Shown here in pieces: positions 25,244 to 33,789 of a stretch of 64,000 bases of DNA. The position numbers and the translations under genes were made by a program. The notes beneath the pieces are model-generated. The model saw nothing but the letters and a program-made list of their open reading frames with translations. It had not been told where the DNA came from and made no database searches. This stretch comes from Chthoniobacteraceae bacterium (GTDB lineage: Bacteria; Verrucomicrobiota; Verrucomicrobiia; Chthoniobacterales; Chthoniobacteraceae). Within the stretch, counting starts at the first letter, position 1; each line of letters opens with the position of its first letter. The DNA is taken from positions 62,001 through 126,000 of the forward strand of contig CANFTB010000003.1 of NCBI GenBank assembly GCA_947449735.1, in the 5' to 3' direction.

Positions 25244-25756
25244 TTAGATCGCCCAGGCTTTCTGGCCGGGGGCAAGAGGGACGGTGCCTTGGAACTTCCC
25301 GGGGATCGGGAGATAGGAGAGCGCCTGGGTGGCGCCGATTTCAGAGTTGAAGTAGGCCGTCACCACCATCTGTCTGAGGCTTGAAAAGAAGGACTTCCGC
25401 TGCGAGGCCGTGAGCTTCACCATCTCGACTTTCTCTGCCTCCGAGAGGGCGACGAAGGGCTTGGAGAATTTCTTCCGACTGTCCTCGTCCAGCGTCTCGA
25501 GGGCTGCGAAAAACTTCTGGCGGTCCTCCGCCTTGAAGCAGTCGCGCACGACGCGAAGGATGAACTTTTCGACCCCGGCCGCCTTGGCTCCGGGCGTGTC
25601 GGTGGTGGGGATGATGACGTCGGCCACCTCGGCGAGAAGGGCGCCCGCTGCGGCCTCCGAAGTCCCGGTCTGGGCGGCGAGCCTGGGGGCGAGCCCGTGG
25701 GAAAGAAGAGCACCGACGGCAAGACTGACGAGTTGGACGGCTTCCCTGCGATTCAT
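25244..25756 (-). CDS. Gluconate 2-dehydrogenase subunit 3 family protein
   Basis: 170 residues from the ATG at 25756. MNRREAVQLVSLAVGALLSH is a Tat-like twin-arginine signal. The body (LLAEVADVIIPTTDTPGAKA, VRDCFKAEDRQKFFAALETL, TAYFNSEIGATQALSYLPIP) matches the small subunit that accompanies GMC dehydrogenases and may carry the folded complex through the Tat pathway. It precedes the GMC gene in the same direction. Confidence 0.88.
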   Translation of the reverse strand: MNRREAVQLVSLAVGALLSHGLAPRLAAQTGTSEAAAGALLAEVADVIIPTTDTPGAKAAGVEKFILRVVRDCFKAEDRQKFFAALETLDEDSRKKFSKPFVALSEAEKVEMVKLTASQRKSFFSSLRQMVVTAYFNSEIGATQALSYLPIPGKFQGTVPLAPGQKAWAI

Positions 25757-25770
25757 AAGAGTCCGTCTTC

Positions 25771-25801
25771 TGTATACCAGCGAGGCTCCGGGGTCGTTCA
25801 A
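25771..25801 (-). promoter_or_regulatory. Candidate promoter of the GMC dehydrogenase operon
   Basis: On the minus strand TTGAAC (25801-25796) and TATACA (25776-25771) are separated by 19 nt (18 if GTATAC is used). The ATG follows 14 nt after the -10, giving a very short leader without a ribosome-binding site. Confidence 0.4.
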
Positions 25802-25993
25802 AAAAGCGCGGTCTGCCTGATTTTGGCACCCTGCCGCAAAATGCAGGAATTCTCTCTGAATCAGGGCCGCCATTTCCGAGTTCCATTTCCGACCTCGCTC
25901 CCCGCTTCCTTAATCGTTAAGTGTACGGGCTGGGTTGAATGCCTTCATTCCAAGCTTCATCCCGTTTCCCTTTTAGAAAACACTTCCCGACCC

Positions 25994-27004
25994 ATGCAGC
26001 TCTGCGTCCTTCACCCCTCAAGCCGGGAGCCCGAACAGGTTTTCACGGACTTCGCCGGAAAGCCGGATCCCAAAGGCATCCCCCCTCTGGGCTACCGCGC
26101 GCTCGCCGCCTGCACGGGGGGCGGGTTTTACCGCAAGGATTCCGCGATTCCCGAAGGTGAACGGAGGGTCCTGCTGGTGCTCACCCGCAACTTAAAGGCC
26201 TGCCGCCAGATCATGGTGAATCTGAGGAGGGAGGGAAAGACGGTCATGCTGGCCTGGGAAAAGCCCGGCGCTTTCGAACTCGAAACCCTGCTCCGCAGCC
26301 CAAGCGATCTGGCCGTTTTCCGCGAGATCTGCGGCCGGGCCCACGGCGCCCTGGCCGTCACGGCGGATCTGGAACCGGTGTTCCGCGGGGGCGGCGTTCT
26401 GCATGTGGAAACGATCCCAACGCCGCTTCCAGTGGACTCGGCGGAATGGGATTTTTCCATCCGCCCCGAGGAGCGCAACGGCATCATTCTGGGGACCTGG
26501 GAGACTGACGAACCCTCGCGCCGCCACCGGACGGCCCTGCTGGGGCTGAAGGACGTGGTGTCGCAAATGTACGAACCGCTGACGGTGTTCAACCTGGACG
26601 GTTGGAGGGGGCGCCGCTGGCTGCGACAGCTGGGCTATCCGCCGGGCCTGCTGCGGGTGATCGAACGCCGCCTGCCGTACACGGAATACATGCGCAAAAT
26701 GGCTTCGCACAAGCTGGTCTTTCAGCTCGACGCCTCCGGCGGGCTCGGAAGGGTCGCCGGCGACGCCCTGATGTGCCGGATTCCCTGCGTAGGCGGCACG
26801 GGCGTGACGGAACGCATCATCTTCCCCGACCTGTGCGGCCACGGCGTCTCGGCTTCCGACCTGCTGCACCTGACCTCGCGCCTGCTCGACCACGGGCACG
26901 ACCGGGAGAGTGCTGTGGACAGGGCGCTGGACCTGGCAAGGCAGCGGATTTCCTTTGAAATGATCCAGCAATCCCTGGAACAGCTTTTCCACTGTTTCGG
27001 ATAG
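25994..27004 (+). CDS. Glycosyltransferase-like protein
   Basis: 336 residues from the ATG at 25994; upstream in-frame codons are not protein-like. The C-terminal half resembles the donor-binding half of GT-B glycosyltransferases (IERRLPYTEYMRKMASHKLV, FQLDASGGLGRVAGDALMCR, CVGGTGVTERIIFPDL). The N-terminal half (MQLCVLHPSSREPEQVFTDF) is less typical. It may act on envelope glycans. It is followed 24 nt later by a large AsmA-like envelope protein, probably in the same operon. Confidence 0.6.
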   Translation: MQLCVLHPSSREPEQVFTDFAGKPDPKGIPPLGYRALAACTGGGFYRKDSAIPEGERRVLLVLTRNLKACRQIMVNLRREGKTVMLAWEKPGAFELETLLRSPSDLAVFREICGRAHGALAVTADLEPVFRGGGVLHVETIPTPLPVDSAEWDFSIRPEERNGIILGTWETDEPSRRHRTALLGLKDVVSQMYEPLTVFNLDGWRGRRWLRQLGYPPGLLRVIERRLPYTEYMRKMASHKLVFQLDASGGLGRVAGDALMCRIPCVGGTGVTERIIFPDLCGHGVSASDLLHLTSRLLDHGHDRESAVDRALDLARQRISFEMIQQSLEQLFHCFG

Positions 27005-27028
27005 GTTTTTGCCATAGGCTTGCCGCAC

Positions 27029-29419
27029 ATGCCCCGCCCCCGACTGAAACGTTTCCTGCAAATCTTCTTCGCCCTTTTGTGCGGGGGGATTCTGTGGGCG
27101 GGCTGGTACGGGGCGAAACGGGGGCTGACCCGGAGCTGGAGGGAGCGGGTGTTTGCGGAGTTCCGGGCGCGCGGCGTCGAAATCACCTTCAAGAAATTAA
27201 CTGCCGATCCCTTCCGTGGGTTTGTTGCGAGAGAGGTCATTATCTTTGACGCAAACGACCGCCAGCGCACCCTGGCGGAAGTCGACCAGCTGACGCTGAA
27301 CATCGACTGGAGCCGGTTGTTGCGCCGGAAACCTTTTATCAGCGCCCTGGAATTGCGCGACGCGCGACTCTCGCTGCCGCTCGACCGCCACACCCCCCAA
27401 AGCCGGCGCGTCGACGCCAGCCACCTGCAGGCGCGGCTGCTCTTTCCTGAAAAACAGATCCGCCTGGTCTCCGCTGAAGCCCGGGTCATGCATTTCAACC
27501 TTAAGGCGGAAGGATGGATTTCAAATCCCTCACAGCCTGAGGAGAAGGACCCCAACCAAACGCCTGAATGGCTCCCCGCGGTAGAACGCGCGATCGAGGA
27601 ATTGCAGGCCGTCCAATGGAAGGGGGACGGCCCCCAGCTGCGGATTCAATTTAGCGGCGACATGGACGCCCCGGAGTCGGTTGCGGCGACGCTGCGGGTT
27701 GAATCGGACGGGCTGACCGTGAAAGGCTATGAACTGAGCCGGCTGTCGCTTTCCGCATCTTGGAAAGAAGGGGCGCTGGATATTCCCGAGCTTGAACTCG
27801 CCGATTCCAAAGGACACCTGCAGGCCGTCGGACGCTGGACCCCGGCGGGACCGCTGGAGGTGCGCGTCGAATCAAGTTTGGATCCCGTCAAGCTTGCCGA
27901 GATCGCCGGCCAGCCGCTGCCTCCGGACACCCTGCAAATCACGCAGCGCCCCCTTTTGCGCGTCCACCTGGAGGGCGGCCCTGGAGCGGACGCCCCCCTC
28001 CGAATCACGGGCTCTCTGGAAGCGACTGCCTTCAGCTGGAAGAAGGAGCTTTTTGAAAGCCTGAAGGCGTCCGGTTCGTGGGAAAAAGACAAGTGGTCGG
28101 CCCGGGAGGTTCGGCTCGTGCACAAGCAGGGAGCGCTCACAGGGGACGTGATGAGTCTGCCCGGGGAATTCCGGGTTTCGCTCAAGAGCACACTACCGCT
28201 GCCGGTGATCGAGGTGGCGCTGCCTCCCCAGCCGGAATCAAGCCCCCTCCACTGGCTCCAGACGTCGGATCCGCTTCAAATCGAGGTGGACGCCTGCGGG
28301 AGCGCCCCGGACCTGAACCTGTGCACCGCCTGGGGACGGGTGCAGGTGGGCCGATGCACCTTCCGGGGTGTCGCCGTGGAAAAGTTCACCACTCCTTTCC
28401 GTTTAAAGGGCGGAGTGTGGAACTTCGGCTCCTTTCAAATCAAACGCGCGGAAGGCTCCGGTTCGGGCAGCGTGACCTACGACACCGTGCACAACGAACT
28501 GTTTTTGCATGACATCCGCCTCCAGTTGAACCCTCAGGAGACCATGCAGATGGTCGAGCCCGAGTGGCTGAAGGAGGTCAAGCCCTACCGCTTCCGGGGC
28601 CCCGCCCCGGTGGTGATGGTGAAGGGAAAGGCCACGCCGCACAGCGCCGAGAACACCAACATCCAGGTCACCGTCGAGAGCAAGACCGGGATGGACTACG
28701 ATTTTGCCGGAAAGACCCTCCCCATTAGCGCCATCAGCGGCGAAATCCTTTTCACCCCGCGCCGGGTGAGAATCACCCCGATCCAGGCTACTCTTTTCAA
28801 TGGCAAGGTGAACGGCAACGTCGACATTTCGATCAAGCCGGACGGCGCCCCGCACAACGCGTCGCTTTACATCACCAACATGAACTTCGCCGCCCTCAGC
28901 CGGCTTTACACCGGCTACCAGGACTCGAAGGGGCTACTCAACTGTTCCTTCCTCTGGAAAGGCGACGATGATGAAGGGCGCAAGGTGGACGGCTCCGGCG
29001 AACTCTCCATCACCGACGGCAATGTGTTTGTCATTCCCTTCCTCGGACCGCTTTCCACGCTCTTGAACGCCGTCATTCCCGGTCTCGGCATGAGCACCGC
29101 CCACAAGGCCACCGCCTCCTTTACAGTGAAAGACGGCGTCTTCAACACGCGCAACCTCCACATCGACGGGGGCGGCTTCAGCCTGCTCGGCCACGGGGAC
29201 CTGCGCTTCATGGACGACTCAATGCTCTTTTACGCGCGGGTCAACGCCCGCAGCCTGCCCGGACTGGTCCTCTTCCCCGTCAGCAAGCTTTTCGAATACG
29301 CGGCCGACTGCAAGCTCTCCAATCCCGTCTGGAAATCGCGGATTCTTTCCCGCAAGGAAAGGTCGGGAGCCGACCCCACGCCCTCCGTCCCCGAGCCGCC
29401 GGAAGCCGCGCCTCAGTGA
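27029..29419 (+). CDS. Large AsmA-like envelope protein
   Basis: 796 residues from the ATG at 27029; a TTG at 27020 is possible. One N-terminal helix (FLQIFFALLCGGILWAGWYG) anchors a long beta-rich periplasmic body. The C-terminal domain (AENTNIQVTVESKTGMDYDF, RVRITPIQATLFNGKVNGNV, GLLNCSFLWKG, FVIPFLGPLSTLLNAVIPGL, HIDGGGFSLLGHGDLRFMDD) is the AsmA-like C-terminal module. Such proteins bridge inner and outer membranes and are implicated in phospholipid transport. Its 3' end overlaps the convergent miaE by 7 nt. Confidence 0.82.
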   Translation: MPRPRLKRFLQIFFALLCGGILWAGWYGAKRGLTRSWRERVFAEFRARGVEITFKKLTADPFRGFVAREVIIFDANDRQRTLAEVDQLTLNIDWSRLLRRKPFISALELRDARLSLPLDRHTPQSRRVDASHLQARLLFPEKQIRLVSAEARVMHFNLKAEGWISNPSQPEEKDPNQTPEWLPAVERAIEELQAVQWKGDGPQLRIQFSGDMDAPESVAATLRVESDGLTVKGYELSRLSLSASWKEGALDIPELELADSKGHLQAVGRWTPAGPLEVRVESSLDPVKLAEIAGQPLPPDTLQITQRPLLRVHLEGGPGADAPLRITGSLEATAFSWKKELFESLKASGSWEKDKWSAREVRLVHKQGALTGDVMSLPGEFRVSLKSTLPLPVIEVALPPQPESSPLHWLQTSDPLQIEVDACGSAPDLNLCTAWGRVQVGRCTFRGVAVEKFTTPFRLKGGVWNFGSFQIKRAEGSGSGSVTYDTVHNELFLHDIRLQLNPQETMQMVEPEWLKEVKPYRFRGPAPVVMVKGKATPHSAENTNIQVTVESKTGMDYDFAGKTLPISAISGEILFTPRRVRITPIQATLFNGKVNGNVDISIKPDGAPHNASLYITNMNFAALSRLYTGYQDSKGLLNCSFLWKGDDDEGRKVDGSGELSITDGNVFVIPFLGPLSTLLNAVIPGLGMSTAHKATASFTVKDGVFNTRNLHIDGGGFSLLGHGDLRFMDDSMLFYARVNARSLPGLVLFPVSKLFEYAADCKLSNPVWKSRILSRKERSGADPTPSVPEPPEAAPQ

Positions 29420-29985
29420 AGCAGGGGAAGATCGTGCGGCTGGCGGATCAGCTCGGCGTCCAAGTCTAAGAAGAAGTCGAGCCGCCTACGGGTTTCATCC
29501 TCGTCGATGCCGCGCGCCATGATCTGGTAAGTCGCGTAATGGTTTCCCTCGCTCTCGACGAGGCTGGCATAGAAGTCCGCGAGGGCCGGATCCAGGTCCC
29601 GCACGCCCCCGGCCAGGATCTGAAACTTCTCGCAACTGCGTCCCTCGATGAGGCTGCAAACCACAAGGTGGTCGATGACCTGTTCGCGGCGGCCCTTGCG
29701 CACGGCGGCCATCATTTTATTGATCCAGGGACTGCGCATCGGCTGGCCGAAGGGGATGCCGCGTTCCTCGAGCAAACGGAGAACCTGATCGAAGTGCTGA
29801 AGCTCCTCGACGGCGATCGCGTTCAGCTCGCGGACATGGGCGTAAAGCTCGCGGTATTTTTCCAAATTGAGCGCTGTCGTGGCGGCCTTGCGTTCGAGGT
29901 GCGCGTGGTCGATGAGCACCTCGCCCAGGCGTGCGCGGACCTTGGGCAGCCAGGAATCAGGAAGTTTTTCGCGCCAGAGCAGCAT
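29413..29985 (-). CDS. miaE: tRNA-(ms2io6A)-hydroxylase-like protein
   Basis: 190 residues. MiaE is a ferritin-like diiron monooxygenase that hydroxylates 2-methylthio-isopentenyl-adenosine at position 37 of tRNAs. Diiron ligand motifs are visible as EELQHFDQVLRLL, EGRSCEKFQIL and ESEGNHYATYQIM, with an early IDHAHLERKAA. The length fits the family. Its substrate would need MiaA and MiaB, which are not in this window. A -10 box ends 6 nt before its ATG, so the mRNA may be leaderless. Confidence 0.9.
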   Translation of the reverse strand: MLLWREKLPDSWLPKVRARLGEVLIDHAHLERKAATTALNLEKYRELYAHVRELNAIAVEELQHFDQVLRLLEERGIPFGQPMRSPWINKMMAAVRKGRREQVIDHLVVCSLIEGRSCEKFQILAGGVRDLDPALADFYASLVESEGNHYATYQIMARGIDEDETRRRLDFFLDLDAELIRQPHDLPLLH

Positions 29986-29991
29986 CCCCCC

Positions 29992-30019
29992 ATTGTGCCA
30001 AGGTGCGGGACGACTGCAA
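29992..30019 (-). promoter_or_regulatory. Candidate leaderless promoter of miaE
   Basis: On the minus strand TTGCAG (30019-30014), a 16-nt spacer and CACAAT (29997-29992) are followed by exactly six G residues and then the ATG at 29985. Transcription would begin at the start codon. The G-run could alternatively serve as a poor ribosome-binding site. Confidence 0.4.
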
Positions 30020-30064
30020 CCATCCTTGGCAGGCTCGGCCAGGGCCGGCGGAGGCTAGTGCCGC

Positions 30065-30859
30065 TCAGGGGGCTCTGTGCTGGCTGAACAGCCACTCGTA
30101 AAGCGCCGGCTCGGCGTACGCTCGGTCCCAGCAGTTGTGACCGACCCCCGGATACTCAGTGTACTTGGGGGAGCCGCCGGCGGCCTGAATGGCCTGGACC
30201 ATGTCGCGGGAACGCACGACTGGAACGACGGTGTCCTTGTCTCCGTGAAAACACCAGACGGGCAGGTTTTTTAAACGTGCCGCCTGGAGGTCGTCTCCAC
30301 CGCCGCAGACGGGAACGGCCGCGGCAAACTTGCCCGGCCAGCGGGTGGCGGCGTCCCAGGTACCGTAGCCTCCCATGGAGATGCCGGCGAGGTAGATGCG
30401 CTGCGGGTCCACGGGAAGCGTCGAGACGAGGGAGTCGAGCGCCTTCATCGCCAGCAGCATGCTCTGGGAGGGTTTCTCCGGAAGGGCGCTTTTGAGAAGC
30501 GACCAGTCGACTTCCGACCATTTCTTGCCGGCGGGACACTGGGGAGCGAGGATGAAGGCGGGGTGTTTGGCCTGCATTTCCGGAGAGGAAAACATCCGGA
30601 GCCCGTGCAGGAGTTGAGCCTCGTTGTTGTCCCCCCGTTCGCCGGCGCCGTGCAGAAACAAGATGATCGGATACCGTTGCCCGGCGTCGACTTTTGCCGG
30701 CTTGAACAACCGGTAACCGAGGGATGCACCGCCGTCGGTGACGGTATGCTTTTCAAACTCCGCTGCATTGGGAGGCGGAGCGCCGTTTCCCGGCGCGGAA
30801 AGGAGGGCGGAGGCGGCAAGGGCCGCTGCCGCGATACGGATTTTCTGGGGGAATTTCAC
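30065..30859 (-). CDS. Secreted alpha/beta hydrolase (esterase / prolyl-oligopeptidase-like)
   Basis: 264 residues from GTG 30859, which gives the signal peptide MKFPQKIRIAAAALAASALL; the frame is open to GTG 30913. The oxyanion motif LFLHGAGERGDNN, nucleophile elbow AGISMGGYGTWD, acid in CFHGDKDTVVPV and histidine in GVGHNCWD make a complete catalytic triad. The family includes phospholipase/carboxylesterase-like and feruloyl-type esterases often seen with polysaccharide degradation. An NHL-repeat remnant lies directly upstream. Confidence 0.85.
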   Translation of the reverse strand: MKFPQKIRIAAAALAASALLSAPGNGAPPPNAAEFEKHTVTDGGASLGYRLFKPAKVDAGQRYPIILFLHGAGERGDNNEAQLLHGLRMFSSPEMQAKHPAFILAPQCPAGKKWSEVDWSLLKSALPEKPSQSMLLAMKALDSLVSTLPVDPQRIYLAGISMGGYGTWDAATRWPGKFAAAVPVCGGGDDLQAARLKNLPVWCFHGDKDTVVPVVRSRDMVQAIQAAGGSPKYTEYPGVGHNCWDRAYAEPALYEWLFSQHRAP

Positions 30860-30922
30860 GGTGGTGAGGGGGAATTTTGAATGCCGACGTGGCGACCGTC
30901 GGGTCGAGTCCACAATGTACGT

Positions 30923-31196
30923 CTAGGGCAAATAGCTCAACGTTCCAGCGCGGATGACGTTGTTATCACCGTCCGTGACGTAAAGTTTTCCACTGCCATC
31001 TACAGCAATTCCCTGCGGAAAGTTGAACCGCGCGGCAGGCCCCTCCCCGTCCAGGCCTCCCTAGACTCCGGGCATCCCGCCAATGATGATCACCTCACCG
31101 CTTTGAAGGATCATTCGGATCAGGTCATTTTCACAATCGACCACATAAATTCTCCCGTCTGAGTCGACCGCCACCGCCTGCTGTATAAGCTTGGCG
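30923..31196 (-). pseudogene. Remnant of an NHL-repeat beta-propeller protein
   Basis: In one minus-strand frame the DNA encodes two consecutive NHL repeats: AVAVDSDGRIYVVDCENDLI with RMILQSGEVIIIGGMPGV, then an in-frame TAG (31063-31061), then GGLDGEGPAARFNFPQGIAV with DGSGKLYVTDGDNNVIR and a stop at 30925. Repeat spacing and the GMPG-xx-G-DG hinge are as in intact NHL proteins, so this is the C-terminus of a propeller whose 5' part is gone. The remnant begins immediately downstream of the PemK stop codon. Confidence 0.75.
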
Positions 31197-31199
31197 TCC

Positions 31200-31538
31200 T
31201 TAGGTTTCTATGATTTCATTGAGTCCCTCGACAACTTGGCTGAGTTCTTCCGGGGACACTCGCCCTATCTTCGAGCCAAGGCGCAGGACCGAAAGAGTGC
31301 GGATTTGACTGATCTTGGCCCACGAGCGCTTTGGCAGGGCTGCTGAATTCAGCTCTAACGTAAGAGGAAATCCTGCTTTGGGCTCCTGACTTGTCAGGGC
31401 TACGGCGATAACTGTGCCCGAACGCTCATTAAAAACATCGTGGCTGAGGATGAGCACCGGGCGTTTCCCTGATTGTTCATGGCCTTGCGTTGGATCTGGC
31501 ACTGCCCAGACAATGTCGCCTCTTAATATTCTGGCCAT
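31200..31538 (-). CDS. Type II toxin, PemK/MazF family endoribonuclease
   Basis: 112 residues. The MazF/PemK fold is clear: MARILRGDIVWAVPDPTQGH, SGKRPVLILSHDVFNE, VIAVALTSQEPKAGFPLTLE, KRSWAKISQIRTLSVLRLGS and IGRVSPEEL. MazF-like toxins cut mRNA at short sequences. The catalytic basic residue and the conserved Ser/Thr of the IAVALTS strand are present. It overlaps the antitoxin gene by 16 nt, so expression is coupled. Confidence 0.92.
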   Translation of the reverse strand: MARILRGDIVWAVPDPTQGHEQSGKRPVLILSHDVFNERSGTVIAVALTSQEPKAGFPLTLELNSAALPKRSWAKISQIRTLSVLRLGSKIGRVSPEELSQVVEGLNEIIET

Positions 31539-31765
31539 TCGGAGAGATCGTTGGAGAAGCCTTGGTCAGCCAGCCGCTGTTCTCCGGCGGGATCGAGTTT
31601 GGCGCATTCTTGAGCAAGGCGAGTGTGTTCGAGACGCGTAATTTTCTCTCTTACTGCAGTTTGGATAGCTTCGCTTCTCGACCGAAAAACATGTTCCGAA
31701 ACCAGTGAATCCAACTTCTGGAGGAGACGCTGATCAAGCGAAATTGCTACTTTAGCGACCTTCAT
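31523..31765 (-). CDS. Ribbon-helix-helix antitoxin of the PemK toxin
   Basis: 80 residues. VAKVAISLDQRLLQKLDSLV followed by FRSRSEAIQTAVREKI is a ribbon-helix-helix DNA-binding domain. The C-terminal part (LEHTRLAQECAKLDPAGEQR to NDLSEWPEY) is the usual toxin-neutralising extension. It is the first gene of the module. A perfect palindrome covers its -10 box and ends 4 nt before its ATG, as expected for autoregulation. Confidence 0.9.
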   Translation of the reverse strand: MKVAKVAISLDQRLLQKLDSLVSEHVFRSRSEAIQTAVREKITRLEHTRLAQECAKLDPAGEQRLADQGFSNDLSEWPEY

Positions 31766-31800
31766 CCCATGGTATTACCATTAGCACTACCGAGTGTCAA
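31766..31800 (-). promoter_or_regulatory. Promoter and palindromic operator of the PemK toxin-antitoxin module
   Basis: On the minus strand TTGACA (31800-31795), a 17-nt spacer and TAATAC (31777-31772) form a near-consensus sigma70 promoter. Six nt after the -10 comes the ATG, so the transcript should be leaderless. The palindrome ATGGTATTACCAT (31769-31781) overlaps the -10 and is a fitting binding site for the ribbon-helix-helix antitoxin. Confidence 0.75.
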
Positions 31801-31977
31801 AGGAGCGCCTGCAGGACTTCAAGCGGGCTCTTTTTTCATCAACGCTAAGCGGCTGGGGAACATATACTTGGGAATCGAATCGCGGGATCACGGGGATTCG
31901 AACGGATTTTCCATTCCAGTTTCCAAATTAAGGGAGAGGGGCCATTGCACACACCGCCCAAACCGAGACATCACCCC

Positions 31978-32023
31978 AAAAAAATTGCAGCCCCCCGAGG
32001 CCGTAGGGCACTCGGAGGGCTGC
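31978..32023 (-). terminator. Rho-independent terminator of the sulfatase gene
   Basis: On the minus strand GCAGCCCTCCGAG pairs with CTCGGGGGGCTGC across an 11-nt loop, and the hairpin is followed by AATTTTTTT. It lies about 80 nt after the sulfatase stop. The rest of the 340-bp gap between the sulfatase and the antitoxin gene (31801-31977) shows nothing recognisable. Confidence 0.9.
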
Positions 32024-32105
32024 TGTTCCCCCCAGAACACTTGTAGAATCTCACAAGCCGAGCAGGCGGGCAATGCCTTTTTTCAAAAAAGATTACCGGA
32101 ACTCC

Positions 32106-33686
32106 TCAACGCGCTTCCGTCGTTGCGTTTACAACAGCAGGCACGCGCACGTCCTGCTGGAACCGCGCAGCCATCTTGGACCATTGCGCCTCCATCTCCA
32201 CCAACCGCTCCATGTTCGCAAGGGCCAGATCCCGCGTCTCAGCGCGGTCCGCCCTCAAATAATACAATTCGCCGGGCTGCCCCTTCGTGGCCACCCACTT
32301 CCAATCCCCAAGCCGGAAAGCCCGGTGGTCCTCATGTGACCACCACAAGGGGCGGCTTGCCAGGGCCTTGTTCTCCTTCAACACACCGCTCAAATCCACT
32401 CCGTCCGCCGGCGGGACCGCGGCGTCCCCCGCCTTCGCCGGCCACGGAACACCGGCCAGCTTCAGCAGCGTCGGCGTCACATCCATCACGTGCACAGGCT
32501 GTTCCCGCAGCTCCCCCCTGGCCTTCATGCCCGCAGGCCAGCGCACGATCAAGGGCGTTGAAATGCCCCCCTCGTGCACGAACTTCTTCGAATAGCGCAG
32601 CGGCGTGTTCGACAGATTCGCGCCCTGCGCCTCCAGACACAGATAGCTCTGCGCCGAACCGGGCTGCGCCTGCCCCCGGTTGCCGTCGCCCCGCACGAGG
32701 CTTTCGGCGCTCGCCCCGTTGTCGCTCAAAAACAACACCACCGTGTTGTCGAGAGCGCCCATCGCCTTGAGTTGCTCCAAAATCCGCCCGATCTCGCGGT
32801 CCATCCGGTCCACCATCGCCGCGTGAATTTCCATGCGTACCGCAAACGCCTTCCGCTCCTCGGCCGACAACCCGGTCCAAGGCTTGGCCGGGGCGTCCGG
32901 ATCGGACAGCTCGGCGTTCTTCAACAGCCCCATGTCCCACAGCCGGTTCAGCCTGCGCTCGCGAAGCGCCTCGGTTTCCTCGCTGAAACGGCCCTTGTAC
33001 CTGTCCACGTCCTCCTGCGGCGCCTGAAGCGGAAAATGCGGAGAGGTGAAGGCGACATACGCCAAAAAAGGCGCCTTCGGGGTCTGCTCCGCGTGCAGTT
33101 TGAGAAAGTCCACGGCGTGGTCGGCGATTGCCGCCGTGGCGTAATAGCCGGGCTTGGGCTCCGGCAGAGCGTGGCCGTCCAACTGGTGTTTTTTCGGCGA
33201 AAAATAACGGTCCTGATCCTCCAGTGTGTAGGAGTGGTCGAAGCCCCCCTCCAGAGCGGGCCGGTCTACGTGCCACTTGCCGGAGTGATAGGTCTGATAC
33301 CCGGCGGGCTTCAACAATGCGGGAAGCAGCCGGGCCCATGCCGGGCGGACTCCCTTCACCCCGCCGCTTTCGGGAACCCCCGGCAGATAATCACGCCGGA
33401 CGTGCTGTGCATAAAAACCGGTCAGCAATGCCGCCCGCGTGGGCCAGCAGCGCGCCGTGTTGTAAGCCTGGGTGAAGCGCACCCCCTCCTGGGCCAGCCA
33501 GTCGATGTAAGGAGTGGAAATCTCGCCCCCGTAACACCCGGCGTCGGAAAAGCCCATGTCATCGGCTAGCAGGATGAGAAAATTCGGAGCCTTCTGCGTC
33601 GGAGGAGCAGCGGAGAGTGAACCAGCGATGCAAATCGCGGCGCAAAAAACTGAAATCGAAAACTGACGGGACATGGGGGGGTGCAA
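32106..33686 (-). CDS. Secreted sulfatase (arylsulfatase family)
   Basis: 526 residues. A signal peptide is followed by NFLILLADDMGFSDAGCYGG with the metal-binding aspartates and by the formylglycine site C80-W-P-T-R in ARCWPTRAALLTG. FLSDNGASAE, GKWHVD and a C-terminal DWKWV segment are also typical. Such enzymes desulfate polysaccharides after formylglycine maturation. The TTG at 33686 is preferred to the ATG at 33674 because AAGGAG (33699-33694) lies 7 nt before the TTG, while the ATG is preceded by a C-run. A strong terminator follows. No maturase gene is in view. Confidence 0.93.
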   Translation of the reverse strand: MHPPMSRQFSISVFCAAICIAGSLSAAPPTQKAPNFLILLADDMGFSDAGCYGGEISTPYIDWLAQEGVRFTQAYNTARCWPTRAALLTGFYAQHVRRDYLPGVPESGGVKGVRPAWARLLPALLKPAGYQTYHSGKWHVDRPALEGGFDHSYTLEDQDRYFSPKKHQLDGHALPEPKPGYYATAAIADHAVDFLKLHAEQTPKAPFLAYVAFTSPHFPLQAPQEDVDRYKGRFSEETEALRERRLNRLWDMGLLKNAELSDPDAPAKPWTGLSAEERKAFAVRMEIHAAMVDRMDREIGRILEQLKAMGALDNTVVLFLSDNGASAESLVRGDGNRGQAQPGSAQSYLCLEAQGANLSNTPLRYSKKFVHEGGISTPLIVRWPAGMKARGELREQPVHVMDVTPTLLKLAGVPWPAKAGDAAVPPADGVDLSGVLKENKALASRPLWWSHEDHRAFRLGDWKWVATKGQPGELYYLRADRAETRDLALANMERLVEMEAQWSKMAARFQQDVRVPAVVNATTEAR

Positions 33687-33789
33687 ATGCCTGCTCCTTA
33701 CCTACCCGCCAGACCGCTCGAACCCTAGGCAGAAAATAGGAAACCTGCCTATTTCAGCCTCCGTTCCGCACTACCCGCCGGCCTTCAAA

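Noticed and set aside
33734..33754. AT-rich hairpin (AAATAGG...CCTATTT) after comEC as a terminator
   Set aside because: The stem is short and AT-rich and is not followed by a clear T-run; too weak to list as a feature.
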